Below are positions 28,397-36,423 of a stretch of 64,000 nt of DNA, piece after piece. Source of the stretch: Allomuricauda ruestringensis DSM 13258 (lineage in GTDB: Bacteria; Bacteroidota; Bacteroidia; Flavobacteriales; Flavobacteriaceae); assembly GCF_000224085.1 (NCBI RefSeq), contig NC_015945.1, positions 2,782,501 through 2,846,500 of the forward strand, given 5' to 3'. How positions within the stretch are numbered: the stretch's first letter is position 1; each line of letters begins with the position of its first letter. A program made the translations under genes and the position numbers. A model generated the notes under the pieces. That model made no database searches. It saw nothing but the letters and a program-made list of their open reading frames with translations, and was not told where the DNA came from.

Positions 28397-28426
28397 ACCT
28401 TAGTAAAACTAAGGTAAATACCTTAG
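28397..28426 (+). repeat. Interleaved CTAAGGT/ACCTTAG palindrome cluster
   Basis: ACCTTAG (28397-28403), CTAAGGT (28409-28415) and ACCTTAG (28420-28426) follow each other, so the middle copy can pair with either neighbour. It begins five bases after the response-regulator stop. There is no T run, so it looks more like an operator or a switchable RNA hairpin than a terminator. Confidence 0.4.
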
Positions 28427-28663
28427 AAATTCCAAGGAGCCACCGTTGAGTGAAAAAGTAAATTTTGATTTACCTTGCCCCCATATTTCAGAACCAAGAA
28501 CCTCATGGTCTTGGGACTGAAAAGAGCCCAATCTACCAACAAAACCTAACCAAGTATTTATGGTACATGGCTACTTTTTACACCCTAAAGGGAACCTACT
28601 TGATTCCGACTTTATTTCCATTTGGTTTAGAAAAAACCGGAACAAACCATTAATCCATATCAT

Positions 28664-30010
28664 ATGAACAGAAATCCGATCATGGCACTTATTGCCATAG
28701 TATTATGTATATCCCTCCATGCGCAGGAAGTGGACAACGATTCCATTCTGAAATCCGTAGAGGACTATATCTACCTTGGGGACCTTGACAGAAGGGAATC
28801 AAAGCGTGTTTTTACCAAGGTAAAGGAGCTTTCAGAAGCAGGGGATGCAGCGGCTACATGCCTGCTCGGTATCCTGTACAAAGACGGTATTGGGACCCAG
28901 CTAAGTTTTGATAGAGCCCGGGAGCAGTTCAGGATAGCCCATGAAATGGGCAATGCCAAGGCCAGCTACAGTTTGGGTTACCTATACCTTAAAGGCTTGG
29001 GGAACATCTCTCAGGATTATACCAAGGCCGTGGAATGGTTCACCATAAGCGACCACCCCATGGCCAAGCACTGGTTGGCAAAGATGTACTATTTCGGATA
29101 TGGGGTTCCGAAGGACAGGGCAAGGGCTTTGGACATCTTAAGCAACAACCCCATTTACAATAGTGAGGTACTATTGGGCCAATTGGAAAATTTGGATGTA
29201 ATAAAGGATTCAACTGCTCAAGAGGAAATAGAGGATGGGGAATTGTTTGAGGCCATGGCCGATGGGCAAAGGGAAATCCTTTCCATTGCACCAACTGAAA
29301 TGGGAACCATTCCGGAATCCATTACAGGAAATTGGAAAGGCCAATGGGTGGAAATGGACTGGTCGGGGACATGGATGATCCGAAATTTTCCCGCAAGTTT
29401 GACCGTTGGGGAGGTTTCTGATGTCTACGGAACCGTGGAAAGCACCATTCAAGTAGGAGAGAGTTCCACGACCAGCGAGGCCATTTGGAGGAACGGAGAT
29501 CTGACCATTTTTGATGGGCAGGTGACCATCGAGAAGCAATTTACCGACCATCCCGATTATACAACCCTCGATTACGGATTAAACTCTATGTCTTTTACCG
29601 TGAGGAATTTGGAGGGTACTGATTACCTATTGGGAAGATTGGAATCACAGATTCTGAATTGGTCAGAACCCGGTCCACCGATATTGATGGTACTGACCCG
29701 TGAAGGTACCCCGATTTCCGAAGAGGCCCTGGCCGCCTTTGCCGAACAGGGGGACAGCTTTATCAAACTGTACCCGAATCCCTTTATGGATGACCTTCTT
29801 ATCCATTATGGACTGGAATCCGATGCCCATGTACAGGTAAGGCTCATGGACTATTATGGTGGTGCCAATGTGGAAAACGTGGCCAATGGTTTTCTAAGGG
29901 CAGGTGAGCATGTCCATACCATTTCCAATGGTTCCCTGAAATCTGGAATCTATGTCGTTCAGGTCCAAGTCAATGACAGATTGTATACAAAATTGGTAAT
30001 CAAACGATAA
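28664..30010 (+). CDS. Sel1-repeat protein with type IX secretion sorting tail
   Basis: 448 residues. Signal peptide ending SLHAQ. Residues about 55-165 contain Sel1-like repeats (AAATCLLGILYKDGIGTQ, AKASYSLGYLYLKGLGN, KHWLAKMYYFGYGVPKD). A beta-rich middle domain (about 215-350) resembles nothing I can name. The last ~80 residues start with SFIKLYPNPFMDDLLIHYG and end GIYVVQVQVNDRLYTKLVIKR, the type A sorting domain that directs proteins through the T9SS to the surface. It is the first gene of an operon with the toxin (10-bp gap) and immunity genes, so it may help export, anchor or deliver the toxin. Confidence 0.7.
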   Translation: MNRNPIMALIAIVLCISLHAQEVDNDSILKSVEDYIYLGDLDRRESKRVFTKVKELSEAGDAAATCLLGILYKDGIGTQLSFDRAREQFRIAHEMGNAKASYSLGYLYLKGLGNISQDYTKAVEWFTISDHPMAKHWLAKMYYFGYGVPKDRARALDILSNNPIYNSEVLLGQLENLDVIKDSTAQEEIEDGELFEAMADGQREILSIAPTEMGTIPESITGNWKGQWVEMDWSGTWMIRNFPASLTVGEVSDVYGTVESTIQVGESSTTSEAIWRNGDLTIFDGQVTIEKQFTDHPDYTTLDYGLNSMSFTVRNLEGTDYLLGRLESQILNWSEPGPPILMVLTREGTPISEEALAAFAEQGDSFIKLYPNPFMDDLLIHYGLESDAHVQVRLMDYYGGANVENVANGFLRAGEHVHTISNGSLKSGIYVVQVQVNDRLYTKLVIKR

Positions 30011-30020
30011 TCACAAAAAA

Positions 30021-32099
30021 ATGAAGAATCTATACATAACTATATTATTTCTTTCGTTCTTCCTATTAGCGGGGAAAGCAACCTATGCCCAGTACGAACT
30101 GCATTATTATGACAAGCAGGCTGCCATCGATGCGGAAAAGGCGGATGTCTCTGGCACTATAATTAAAAAACCAGTGGCCAAGACCGAGGAAAACCCCTTT
30201 AATTTTGAAATCACATATAATAACATGCAGGTTTTGCTTGATCTGCAAAGTGCAATTTCCATAGCACAACAAAAAGCGGTGGATGATTGGTTAAAAAAAC
30301 AGGAGGCCAATTTCACGAAGGAAATCAATAGGCAATTAGGAACGAACCACACAGATTTTGGAACTGCTCAGAAGGCTTTCTTCAAGAATTTTGAAAAGAA
30401 TTTTAGAAGGGTCGAAACACGCGCAAGATCGGTAGCGTATAGCCATACAAAGAAGGCCAATGGTTTCGACGAGGAACAAGAACAGTATACTTTTGAGCTA
30501 AACCTTCTTGATGAATGGGACCAAGTAAAGGGAACTTGTGGATCATACGTAGAACACCGAATAGACTGTTACTTATTTGATATCAATGTCAGAGGGGTCA
30601 ATTTGGGCCGAGCTAGTGGAGCCCAGCTCACAAATGTTAAAAATCAGGCCACCAAGGATTTTGCTGATCCGGAATATAATTCGGCATTAAACCGTTCTTG
30701 GGCACAGGGCTTGATTAAAATAATTAACAATGGGAGTTTGGTCAGTACTATGGCCGGCAAGCATTATTCTTATTATAGACAAAAAGGACTTCAGGACAGG
30801 ATATTTCTGATGACCGCCTACTTGACCCAGTACAATAACCGTAATTCAGGAGTTATGTCGGTTCCGATTTCAAGATATAACCTTCCGCAGTTCTGGGAAT
30901 CCACGACACTTTTGAACTTAGGTAAAAAGAATGCCCCAAGCTTATCGCTTGATGCCCTGGTCTTCAATGACGCCTATGTTACAGATGTCCTGAACAAGCA
31001 AGCCCAAGGGGTTGGTCCTTACCCTGGAAAATCACCAGGCCAGGTGGCGGCAATGTTCAACGATATCAAAGAGAGGGTAATCGAGGAGCACAAGGATGAG
31101 TTTTACACCGAGAGCGAGGCGGGACTGACCTATAAATTGGACAAATTAACGGATGGGTTTCTACCCTCCAATGGTTCGGGTAAATTGGGAGGTTTGGATG
31201 CACTGTCCTACAATACCTATGTTTTGGATGGAAGGGGACCTAATAGATTTTACCATCTCAATAATGGCGGTTGGGTTTATCGTTCCAGTTCCCCAAGAAA
31301 GGGGATAAACGGGGGGAATTCTTTTTCAGAGCCGAGCCTAAACGATGATGGTTACTACTATTACATTTATAACAAGGAACTTGATGGGTGGCACGAGCTC
31401 CTGATGCCTGCTAGTGGTTACAGCACAACCAGTGACCCTTACTTGGCCCAGGTATTCTGGAAGGGCATGAAAGGCGTTGCTAGGTACGCCCTTCCATTTG
31501 AGGATGTTGTGATTCTTGTCAATGGAGAGGATTTTGATGGGAATGAGGTCAGCCGAGTGGAAGCAGGTGTTTGGTTGATAATTGGTTCAGTACCTGGTGG
31601 AAAAATACTGAAACCAGTGGCAAAGATTACAAAAGCCGGACTGAAAATATCTGCAAAAATGGTCAAAGTTGGAAGTAAGACCGTAAAACTATCATTCAAA
31701 ACGGTAAATGGTCTTGTTGAATTTGGAGGCAAATCAAGGTTCCGTGAAATTGTCGGTGCAATATCAGGTGAAGAAGCGCACCATATTATTCCTTGGGCTT
31801 GGCGCGAAAACAAGGTTGTGCAAAAAGCAGCAGAATGGGGATTTCACATGAACGATAAAATCAATGGGATAGCACTAAAAAAATACTTTCAGGGAATAGG
31901 TGGTGTCCATGCCAACCACCCTGCCTATAGTGATTATGTGCTAAGGAGATTAAATCTTTGGGCCAAACAAAACGCTAGTTTTACAGGAAAGGATGCGGTT
32001 TATTTTCTGGAAAAGGAGTTAATCCCAGAATTGTTGGAGCTGATTGAACGAGCAGAAAAGTCTGGTTTAAATTTGAATGATTATTTTAAAAACTTATAG
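30021..32099 (+). CDS. Secreted polymorphic toxin with C-terminal AHH nuclease domain
   Basis: 692 residues with a signal peptide ending TYAQ. Residues 25-500 are a long unrecognised region. Residues about 495-560 resemble a pretoxin segment (RVEAGVWLIIGSVPGGKILKP followed by a repeated KxxVKxxxKTVKLS linker). The C-terminal ~110 residues carry A586-H587-H588 in EEAHHIIPWAW, then GIALKK and GVHANHPAYSDYV, the HNH/EndoVII-like AHH nuclease family of contact-dependent and secreted toxins. It probably cuts DNA or RNA in a competitor. A gene with the features of an immunity protein follows after 13 bp. No T9SS tail is present, so the export route past the outer membrane is unknown. Confidence 0.75.
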   Translation: MKNLYITILFLSFFLLAGKATYAQYELHYYDKQAAIDAEKADVSGTIIKKPVAKTEENPFNFEITYNNMQVLLDLQSAISIAQQKAVDDWLKKQEANFTKEINRQLGTNHTDFGTAQKAFFKNFEKNFRRVETRARSVAYSHTKKANGFDEEQEQYTFELNLLDEWDQVKGTCGSYVEHRIDCYLFDINVRGVNLGRASGAQLTNVKNQATKDFADPEYNSALNRSWAQGLIKIINNGSLVSTMAGKHYSYYRQKGLQDRIFLMTAYLTQYNNRNSGVMSVPISRYNLPQFWESTTLLNLGKKNAPSLSLDALVFNDAYVTDVLNKQAQGVGPYPGKSPGQVAAMFNDIKERVIEEHKDEFYTESEAGLTYKLDKLTDGFLPSNGSGKLGGLDALSYNTYVLDGRGPNRFYHLNNGGWVYRSSSPRKGINGGNSFSEPSLNDDGYYYYIYNKELDGWHELLMPASGYSTTSDPYLAQVFWKGMKGVARYALPFEDVVILVNGEDFDGNEVSRVEAGVWLIIGSVPGGKILKPVAKITKAGLKISAKMVKVGSKTVKLSFKTVNGLVEFGGKSRFREIVGAISGEEAHHIIPWAWRENKVVQKAAEWGFHMNDKINGIALKKYFQGIGGVHANHPAYSDYVLRRLNLWAKQNASFTGKDAVYFLEKELIPELLELIERAEKSGLNLNDYFKNL

Positions 32100-32112
32100 T
32101 ATTTTGGTTTTT

Positions 32113-32790
32113 ATGAAATACTCAAAATTTAGTCATTCAACAGAAATATCACAAATTGGGATTTTTCCACAGTGTGAGTTAAGCCGCAATGTCAACCCTA
32201 GGGCTCCAGATGGGATATATAATGTTCCTTACAACGAGTTTCCTGATTTCATACCAAGAGTTGAATTCGATTTGGCCCCTAAAGCTAAATGGACGGATAT
32301 AATGACATCGGGGGCATTGAGCCACGGATATATCGTAAGCGAAAGAGTTAAAGAAATATTCGAAAAGCACAACTTGCCATCCCATGCATTCTACCCAGCA
32401 AAAATCCATTCAGGAGATTTATCGAAGGATTATTACTGGTTTCATTTCTTCAATAATGATTTCTGGAATTGGGTTGATAGAGAGAAATCTGAATTGTACT
32501 TGCGGAGTATTTTTCCTGAAGAACGGGATGATATTATCATGGAGGCCAATTTAAAAAAGGATAATGAAGGGTTTATGGAGATGGCACGAAATAAACCAAG
32601 TTTAACTGATTACTATTGGGAAAAATTGGTTTTCAATGAAAGTTTTCCAGACCTCGATATTTTTACGACTTTATCTCCCAGCATGCATGATGTTATTAGT
32701 AATCGACTTTTAACTGGCTTAGAAGATGTAGGTATAACTGGATATGAGGTTAAGGATTTCTGTATAGAGGAAAGTAATTTAAGGCTTTGA
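32113..32790 (+). CDS. Putative immunity protein (Imm11/DUF1629-like)
   Basis: 225 residues from the ATG at 32113; the open frame reaches back into the toxin gene but this start fits best. There is no signal peptide, so it is cytosolic. The pattern GYIVSERVKEIFEKHNLPSHAFYPAKI followed by DYYWFHFFNNDF matches the Imm11/DUF1629 class often encoded after AHH-type toxins. It would neutralise the nuclease of the upstream gene in the producer. Codon use appears more AT-rich than the tra genes, as is typical of toxin-immunity modules gained by transfer. The family assignment is by pattern only. Confidence 0.65.
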   Translation: MKYSKFSHSTEISQIGIFPQCELSRNVNPRAPDGIYNVPYNEFPDFIPRVEFDLAPKAKWTDIMTSGALSHGYIVSERVKEIFEKHNLPSHAFYPAKIHSGDLSKDYYWFHFFNNDFWNWVDREKSELYLRSIFPEERDDIIMEANLKKDNEGFMEMARNKPSLTDYYWEKLVFNESFPDLDIFTTLSPSMHDVISNRLLTGLEDVGITGYEVKDFCIEESNLRL

Positions 32791-32984
32791 AATTGACTGC
32801 AAAAGGAAGTTTATCCGAATTTTGATAATCAGAATACCGTTGGAATTTGAAGAGGAGTTTATTCGAAAATTCATGAAAAATTGGGTCTCCCAAGTATTCT
32901 TGTAAAACATTCAATAATATAACTTAATGATTAACAATGCATAGGAATATAGGGTTTAATAAAATTTAAATTTCTTTGTTTTCA

Positions 32985-33017
32985 TTTGTGTTAATTTAAA
33001 ACCATTTGGTATATTTG
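32985..33017 (+). promoter_or_regulatory. Bacteroidetes-type promoter
   Basis: TTTG at 32985-32988 and TATATTTG at 33010-33017 with a 21-bp spacer fit the TTTG / TAnnTTTG consensus. It sits about 7 bp before a short structured unit that ends in a terminator and has no ORF. Confidence 0.55.
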
Positions 33018-33117
33018 CAGCCGTGAAAGACTCAAGTTTCACACGAAGATGTCCTATAGGATGTCCTATTTTGGAATACAGAACATAAACATCTGGTTTA
33101 TATGGGGTTATGGTCAA

Positions 33118-33143
33118 GGGTTCAAGCTCTGCCACCCCGACCA
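33118..33143 (+). other. tRNA 3'-end fragment, candidate attachment site
   Basis: The bases read as a T-loop TTCAAGC, a T-stem half TCTGC, an acceptor half CACCCCG, discriminator A and CCA, resembling the 3' end of a tRNA (tRNA-Pro-like acceptor). The matching 5' two-thirds of a tRNA is not present upstream. Tyrosine integrases commonly use tRNA 3' ends as att sites, and an integrase starts 225 bp downstream. I did not find a second copy in the window. Confidence 0.5.
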
Positions 33144-33163
33144 ATCTAGCAATAGATAAAAAT

Positions 33164-33206
33164 AAAAGCACTGTTAATCAATTGATTTTCAGTGCTTTTT
33201 GCTTTT
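33164..33206 (+). terminator. Intrinsic terminator
   Basis: A long hairpin with perfect arms AAAAGCACTG (33164-33173) and CAGTGCTTTT (33190-33199), with a further palindrome AATCAATTGATT inside, followed by T-rich DNA. Confidence 0.8.
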
Positions 33207-33243
33207 TATGCATTTATCTGATATCATTTAAGACCAAATAATA

Positions 33244-33279
33244 GGTGTGCAATCAGGTGTGCAATTCGGTGTACAGCCA
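33244..33279 (+). repeat. Three 12-bp direct repeats upstream of integrase
   Basis: GGTGTGCAATCA, GGTGTGCAATTC and GGTGTACAGCCA follow head to tail at 33244, 33256 and 33268, an exact 12-bp period. They lie 90-125 bp before the integrase ATG and have the form of arm-type binding sites for its N-terminal domain. Confidence 0.65.
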
Positions 33280-33341
33280 TTTACTTGAATTGTCCTATCT
33301 TTAAAGAGCTTTTGGATATGATTTGACTTTCGATTCAACAT

Positions 33342-33356
33342 TATTGTTTAACCAAA
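33342..33356 (+). promoter_or_regulatory. Shared 15-bp leader motif (integrase copy)
   Basis: TATTGTTTAACCAAA, ending 11 bp before the integrase ATG. An identical 15-mer ends exactly 11 bp before the parB ATG (36805-36819). Confidence 0.5.
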
Positions 33357-33367
33357 GTCATTCAAAA

Positions 33368-34618
33368 ATGAAAGCTAAAAACACATTCGCGGTAAGCTTC
33401 TTTACCAGAAAATCAAGGAGCGTTGCAAACCAATTATCCATTTATGTCCGCATTACCGTGGACAAAAAGCGCTCGGAAATCAGTCTCAAACGTAATGTTT
33501 CCACTAAAAATTGGGACAATAACAGAAATCGAGTTAAAGGAAGTTCCCAGCCAATAAGGGAATTGAATTCTTACTTAGAGAGCGTATATGGGGCACTGTT
33601 AGTGTGCCATAAAGAACTATTAGAAGAGAACAGGGTGGTTACATCAGAGGCCATCAAATCACGTTTTCTCGGGGAGGATGATCATAGCAAGACCTTAAGG
33701 GAACTCCTTTGTTACCACAACGAGAAGATGTCCGCTGTCCTTAAAGAAGGTACTATGAAGAACTACTATACCACGGAAAGGTATCTGCACAGATTTTTAT
33801 CCAAGGAAAAAAAAGTGGATGATGTATTCCTCAAACAATTGAACTATGCCTTTGTGACCGAGTTTGAATACTACTTACGTAACTATCGAGACTCAAATAA
33901 GAAACTCTCATTGGGGAATAATGGAGTCATGAAGCATCTGGAAAGATTCAAAAAGATAATCAACCTTGCCGTAAAATTGGAGTGGATGGAGAAGAATCCG
34001 TTCAACCAATTTCAATTAAAGTATCACAAGTATGATAGAGAATTTTTGGACGAAGTGGAACTTGAATTATTACAAAGTACCGAGCTAAAAAATGAACGTT
34101 TGGAGAAGATAAGGGATTGTTTTGTTTTCGCCTGCTATACTGGCCTTTCCTATGTGGATGTGAAAGAACTCTGTATGGAGAACATTGTTAAGGGAATTGA
34201 CGGCAACCAATGGATCAGTACCAAACGGGAAAAGACGGACAAGCCTGTCAAAGTTCCATTAATTCCCCAAGCAAAGGCGATTTTGCAAAAGTATAAGAAT
34301 ATCAATGGGACTGGACCGAAAGTGGGGCTATTGCCCATAAACTCGAACCAAAAGACCAACGCCTATCTAAAGGAAGTGGCCGCAGCATGTGGTATTGAGA
34401 AGCATTTAACCTTTCATGTGGCCAGGCATACTTTTGCCACTACGGTAATGCTCTCCAATAATGTACCCATTGAAACGGTCTCCAAGCTTCTGGGGCATAC
34501 CAAATTATCCACGACCCAGATCTATGCCAGAGTAGTGGAGTCTAAGATAAGTGAGGATATCGATGATCTTTTGGTTCGTTTCAAGAGAAAGGAAAGCAAA
34601 AGAAATACTGGAACATAA
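33368..34618 (+). CDS. int: Tyrosine site-specific recombinase (integrase)
   Basis: 416 residues from the ATG at 33368. Arm-DNA-binding domain (about 1-95, VSFFTRKSRSVANQLSIYVRITVDKK), SAM-like core-binding domain (about 115-215) and catalytic domain (about 225-405). Catalytic residues H350-x-x-R353, H377 and the nucleophile Y386 (TTQIY) are present. The usual first Arg is replaced by Ser261 (TGLSYVDV), as in IntDOT of Bacteroides. It has 12-bp repeats upstream and a tRNA-end-like att candidate on its left, so it is probably the integrase of this conjugative element. It stands between the tra block and the mob block rather than at an obvious end. Confidence 0.9.
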   Translation: MKAKNTFAVSFFTRKSRSVANQLSIYVRITVDKKRSEISLKRNVSTKNWDNNRNRVKGSSQPIRELNSYLESVYGALLVCHKELLEENRVVTSEAIKSRFLGEDDHSKTLRELLCYHNEKMSAVLKEGTMKNYYTTERYLHRFLSKEKKVDDVFLKQLNYAFVTEFEYYLRNYRDSNKKLSLGNNGVMKHLERFKKIINLAVKLEWMEKNPFNQFQLKYHKYDREFLDEVELELLQSTELKNERLEKIRDCFVFACYTGLSYVDVKELCMENIVKGIDGNQWISTKREKTDKPVKVPLIPQAKAILQKYKNINGTGPKVGLLPINSNQKTNAYLKEVAAACGIEKHLTFHVARHTFATTVMLSNNVPIETVSKLLGHTKLSTTQIYARVVESKISEDIDDLLVRFKRKESKRNTGT

Positions 34619-34682
34619 ATAAGGTTTGCACTGTTATAATTGAAGTGTGGATGGGATGGTTATTGAGAGCCAATTAAAGTAG

Positions 34683-34898
34683 CTAATTTGAACTACCCAA
34701 TGTTTTTTGCAATGGTTTGTAAATCATTATCTTGGGAACGTTGGATAGTGCTCTATTCTTTTCAGTGAAAATGGTATAGGCTGCCTTTTTTTCGCAAAGT
34801 TGGAAACAAGACCCTTTAATTGCAGTACTTTTTCCGGAATAAAACTTTTCTGTGGATTGGTTCAATGGGACTGTAACTATATTGTCTCGGCTATCCAT
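34683..34898 (-). CDS. Small hypothetical protein
   Basis: 71 residues, minus strand, between the integrase and the sigma factor genes. The N-terminus is MDSRDNIVTVPLNQ and the composition is unbiased, with two cysteines (CFQLC) and no membrane helix. An AT-rich region precedes its ATG. No family is recognised. It may be real because the 356-bp gap has no other content, but it could be chance. Confidence 0.3.
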   Translation of the reverse strand: MDSRDNIVTVPLNQSTEKFYSGKSTAIKGSCFQLCEKKAAYTIFTEKNRALSNVPKIMIYKPLQKTLGSSN

Positions 34899-34974
34899 TC
34901 ATTTTCATTTCTTAAAATTTTTTTAGTGATATTCTCATTTATTTCTACACTATACTAATAGAGACCTTGAACAA

Positions 34975-35523
34975 ATGGAACTAAAAGAAAAAACTAGCGT
35001 TAAACAGGGAACTGCCAAAAATATGAGGGAAACCTATGAAGCGGCTTTTCCAAAAGTTGCCCGATTTGTAAAAAAAATGGGGGGTTCGTTAGACGATGCA
35101 AAAGATATTTTTCACGATGCAATGGTTGTTTATTACGAACTCAAATCAAAAAATGAAAATAATATCCATACCTCCGAAGTAGCGTATATTTTGGGAATAG
35201 CCAAGCACATGTGGATTAAAAAATATAATGGCCAACGCATTCACGTTTCTTTAAACCTTATGGAAAACCAGATTGTGATTCCAGAAGATTATAATTTGGG
35301 TGTACAGGATAAAAAACTGCTTAGCTTACTGAGTTTGACAGGGAAAAAGTGCATGGAATTATTAAGGACCTTTTATTTCAAAAGAACAGCATTGGATGAG
35401 TTGACCAAGGTTTTGGGGTATCCAAACAAACACGCTGCAAGCGTCCAAAAATATAAGTGTCTAGAAACGTTAAGAAATTTCGTCAAAAAAAACGCTCTTT
35501 CGTATGATGACTTTAAAAAATAA
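34975..35523 (+). CDS. ECF-type RNA polymerase sigma factor
   Basis: 182 residues. Region 2 is visible at about 20-75 (AAFPKVARFVKKMGGSLDDAKDIFHDAMVVYYE), and region 4 at about 120-172 ends in LDELTKVLGYPNKHAASVQKYKCLETLRNFV, the HTH that reads the -35 element. It overlaps the next gene by 20 bp. The next gene looks like an anti-sigma factor and the third is clpP, so the three form an operon. Its regulon is unknown; candidates are the integrase, tra or SOS-like genes of the same element. Confidence 0.8.
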   Translation: MELKEKTSVKQGTAKNMRETYEAAFPKVARFVKKMGGSLDDAKDIFHDAMVVYYELKSKNENNIHTSEVAYILGIAKHMWIKKYNGQRIHVSLNLMENQIVIPEDYNLGVQDKKLLSLLSLTGKKCMELLRTFYFKRTALDELTKVLGYPNKHAASVQKYKCLETLRNFVKKNALSYDDFKK

Positions 35524-35773
35524 CACCGAATTAATAGAGAAATATATTGAAGGTTCCTTAAACCCTTCCGAAAAGGTATTGTTTGAAGCAAAACTTATTT
35601 TAAGCCCTACGCTTCTAGAACAGTACCATTCACAGAAAAAGGTTTATGAAATGGTTAAATCATACCATCGTATGAAGCTAAGGGAGGAATTGGAAACACT
35701 GCATGGAACGATATTCAGCGATTCTAAAAATTCTAGGTTCAAACTTAAAATTTATAAGATATTCAATTTATGA
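35504..35773 (+). CDS. Putative soluble anti-sigma factor
   Basis: 89 residues. ELIEKYIEGSLNPSEKVLFEAKLILSPTLLEQY is the N-terminal helix pattern of Bacteroidetes anti-sigma factors (IExYLxGxLSxxExxxFExxLxxxPxL). The membrane helix and periplasmic part usually found after it are missing; the protein ends in a basic tail RFKLKIYKIFNL. It overlaps the sigma gene by 20 bp and clpP by 4 bp (ATGA). A cytosolic anti-sigma could be released by ClpP proteolysis, which is inference from context. Confidence 0.55.
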   Translation: MMTLKNNTELIEKYIEGSLNPSEKVLFEAKLILSPTLLEQYHSQKKVYEMVKSYHRMKLREELETLHGTIFSDSKNSRFKLKIYKIFNL

Positions 35774-36423
35774 TACAGTCCAATTTGATCCCAATGGTAG
35801 TTGATAATACGGGGGCAGGGGAAAGAGCTTTTGACATTTATAGTCTTCTTCTAAAGGAACGTATTATTTTTCTAAATGGGCCCATAGAATCAAAACTGGC
35901 AGGGGTTGTTATAGCCCAACTTCTTTATCTCAATAGTGTGGATGGTAAACGTCCGATAAACCTTTATATTCAAAGCCCTGGCGGAGAAGTTTACTCAGGT
36001 CTTGGCATATATGACACAATGAATATGCTGACCGCTCCGGTACATACTTATTCAATAGGATTTACAGGAAGTATGGGTACATTCTTGTTAAGCGCTGGTG
36101 CTAAAGGGCACAGATATGCGCTTCCGCATTCAACCATTCATATGCACCCAACGGGAGGTGGGGCCAAGGGCTATACGGAGGACGTGCGCATTGCCACAAG
36201 GGAACAGGAACGCTTACAAACCCAAATCTTTCATATAATGGGAAGTAACTCCAATAAAACGTGGAAAGAGATTGAAGCATTTTTTTTACGGGACAAATAT
36301 TTAAATGCCATTGAAGCCAAAGCATATGGAATTGTTGATGAAATATTGGGTGATACAAGTAATCTTGTTGCTTTGAACAGAGAAGATTTTAAGGTGAGCT
36401 TTCTTTCGGAGGATAGTAAATAA
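35770..36423 (+). CDS. clpP: ClpP-family serine protease
   Basis: 217 residues, full length for ClpP. Catalytic Ser101 lies in GFTGSMGTF, the His is H126 in IHMHPTGG, and the Asp is in LRDKYLNA. Compared with E. coli ClpP (MIHQPLGG), one residue is deleted right after the active-site His. ClpP forms a tetradecameric chamber fed by ClpX or ClpA; no such partner is encoded here, so it would use host unfoldases or work on its own. It is translationally coupled to the anti-sigma gene. Likely role is regulated degradation within this operon. Confidence 0.85.
   Translation: MIQSNLIPMVVDNTGAGERAFDIYSLLLKERIIFLNGPIESKLAGVVIAQLLYLNSVDGKRPINLYIQSPGGEVYSGLGIYDTMNMLTAPVHTYSIGFTGSMGTFLLSAGAKGHRYALPHSTIHMHPTGGGAKGYTEDVRIATREQERLQTQIFHIMGSNSNKTWKEIEAFFLRDKYLNAIEAKAYGIVDEILGDTSNLVALNREDFKVSFLSEDSK

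Larger units (their letters stand above)
33024..33206 (+). ncRNA. Candidate structured RNA with tRNA-like 3' end
   Basis: A short unit with its own promoter (32985-33017) and terminator (33164-33206) and no ORF. It can form the hairpin GTGAAA/TTTCAC, then a stem AGATGT/ACATCT that encloses TAGGA/TCCTA, and finally GGGGT...ACCCC closing a T-arm-like TTCAAGC followed by GACCA at 33139-33143. It may be a decayed or recombined tRNA gene, or a genuine small RNA. The call is tentative; the promoter, folding segments and terminator are what I see directly. Confidence 0.35.

Noticed and set aside
28465..28653. ORF of 62 codons before the Sel1 gene
   Set aside because: No protein character, and it lies in the leader of the cargo operon with promoter-like sequence.
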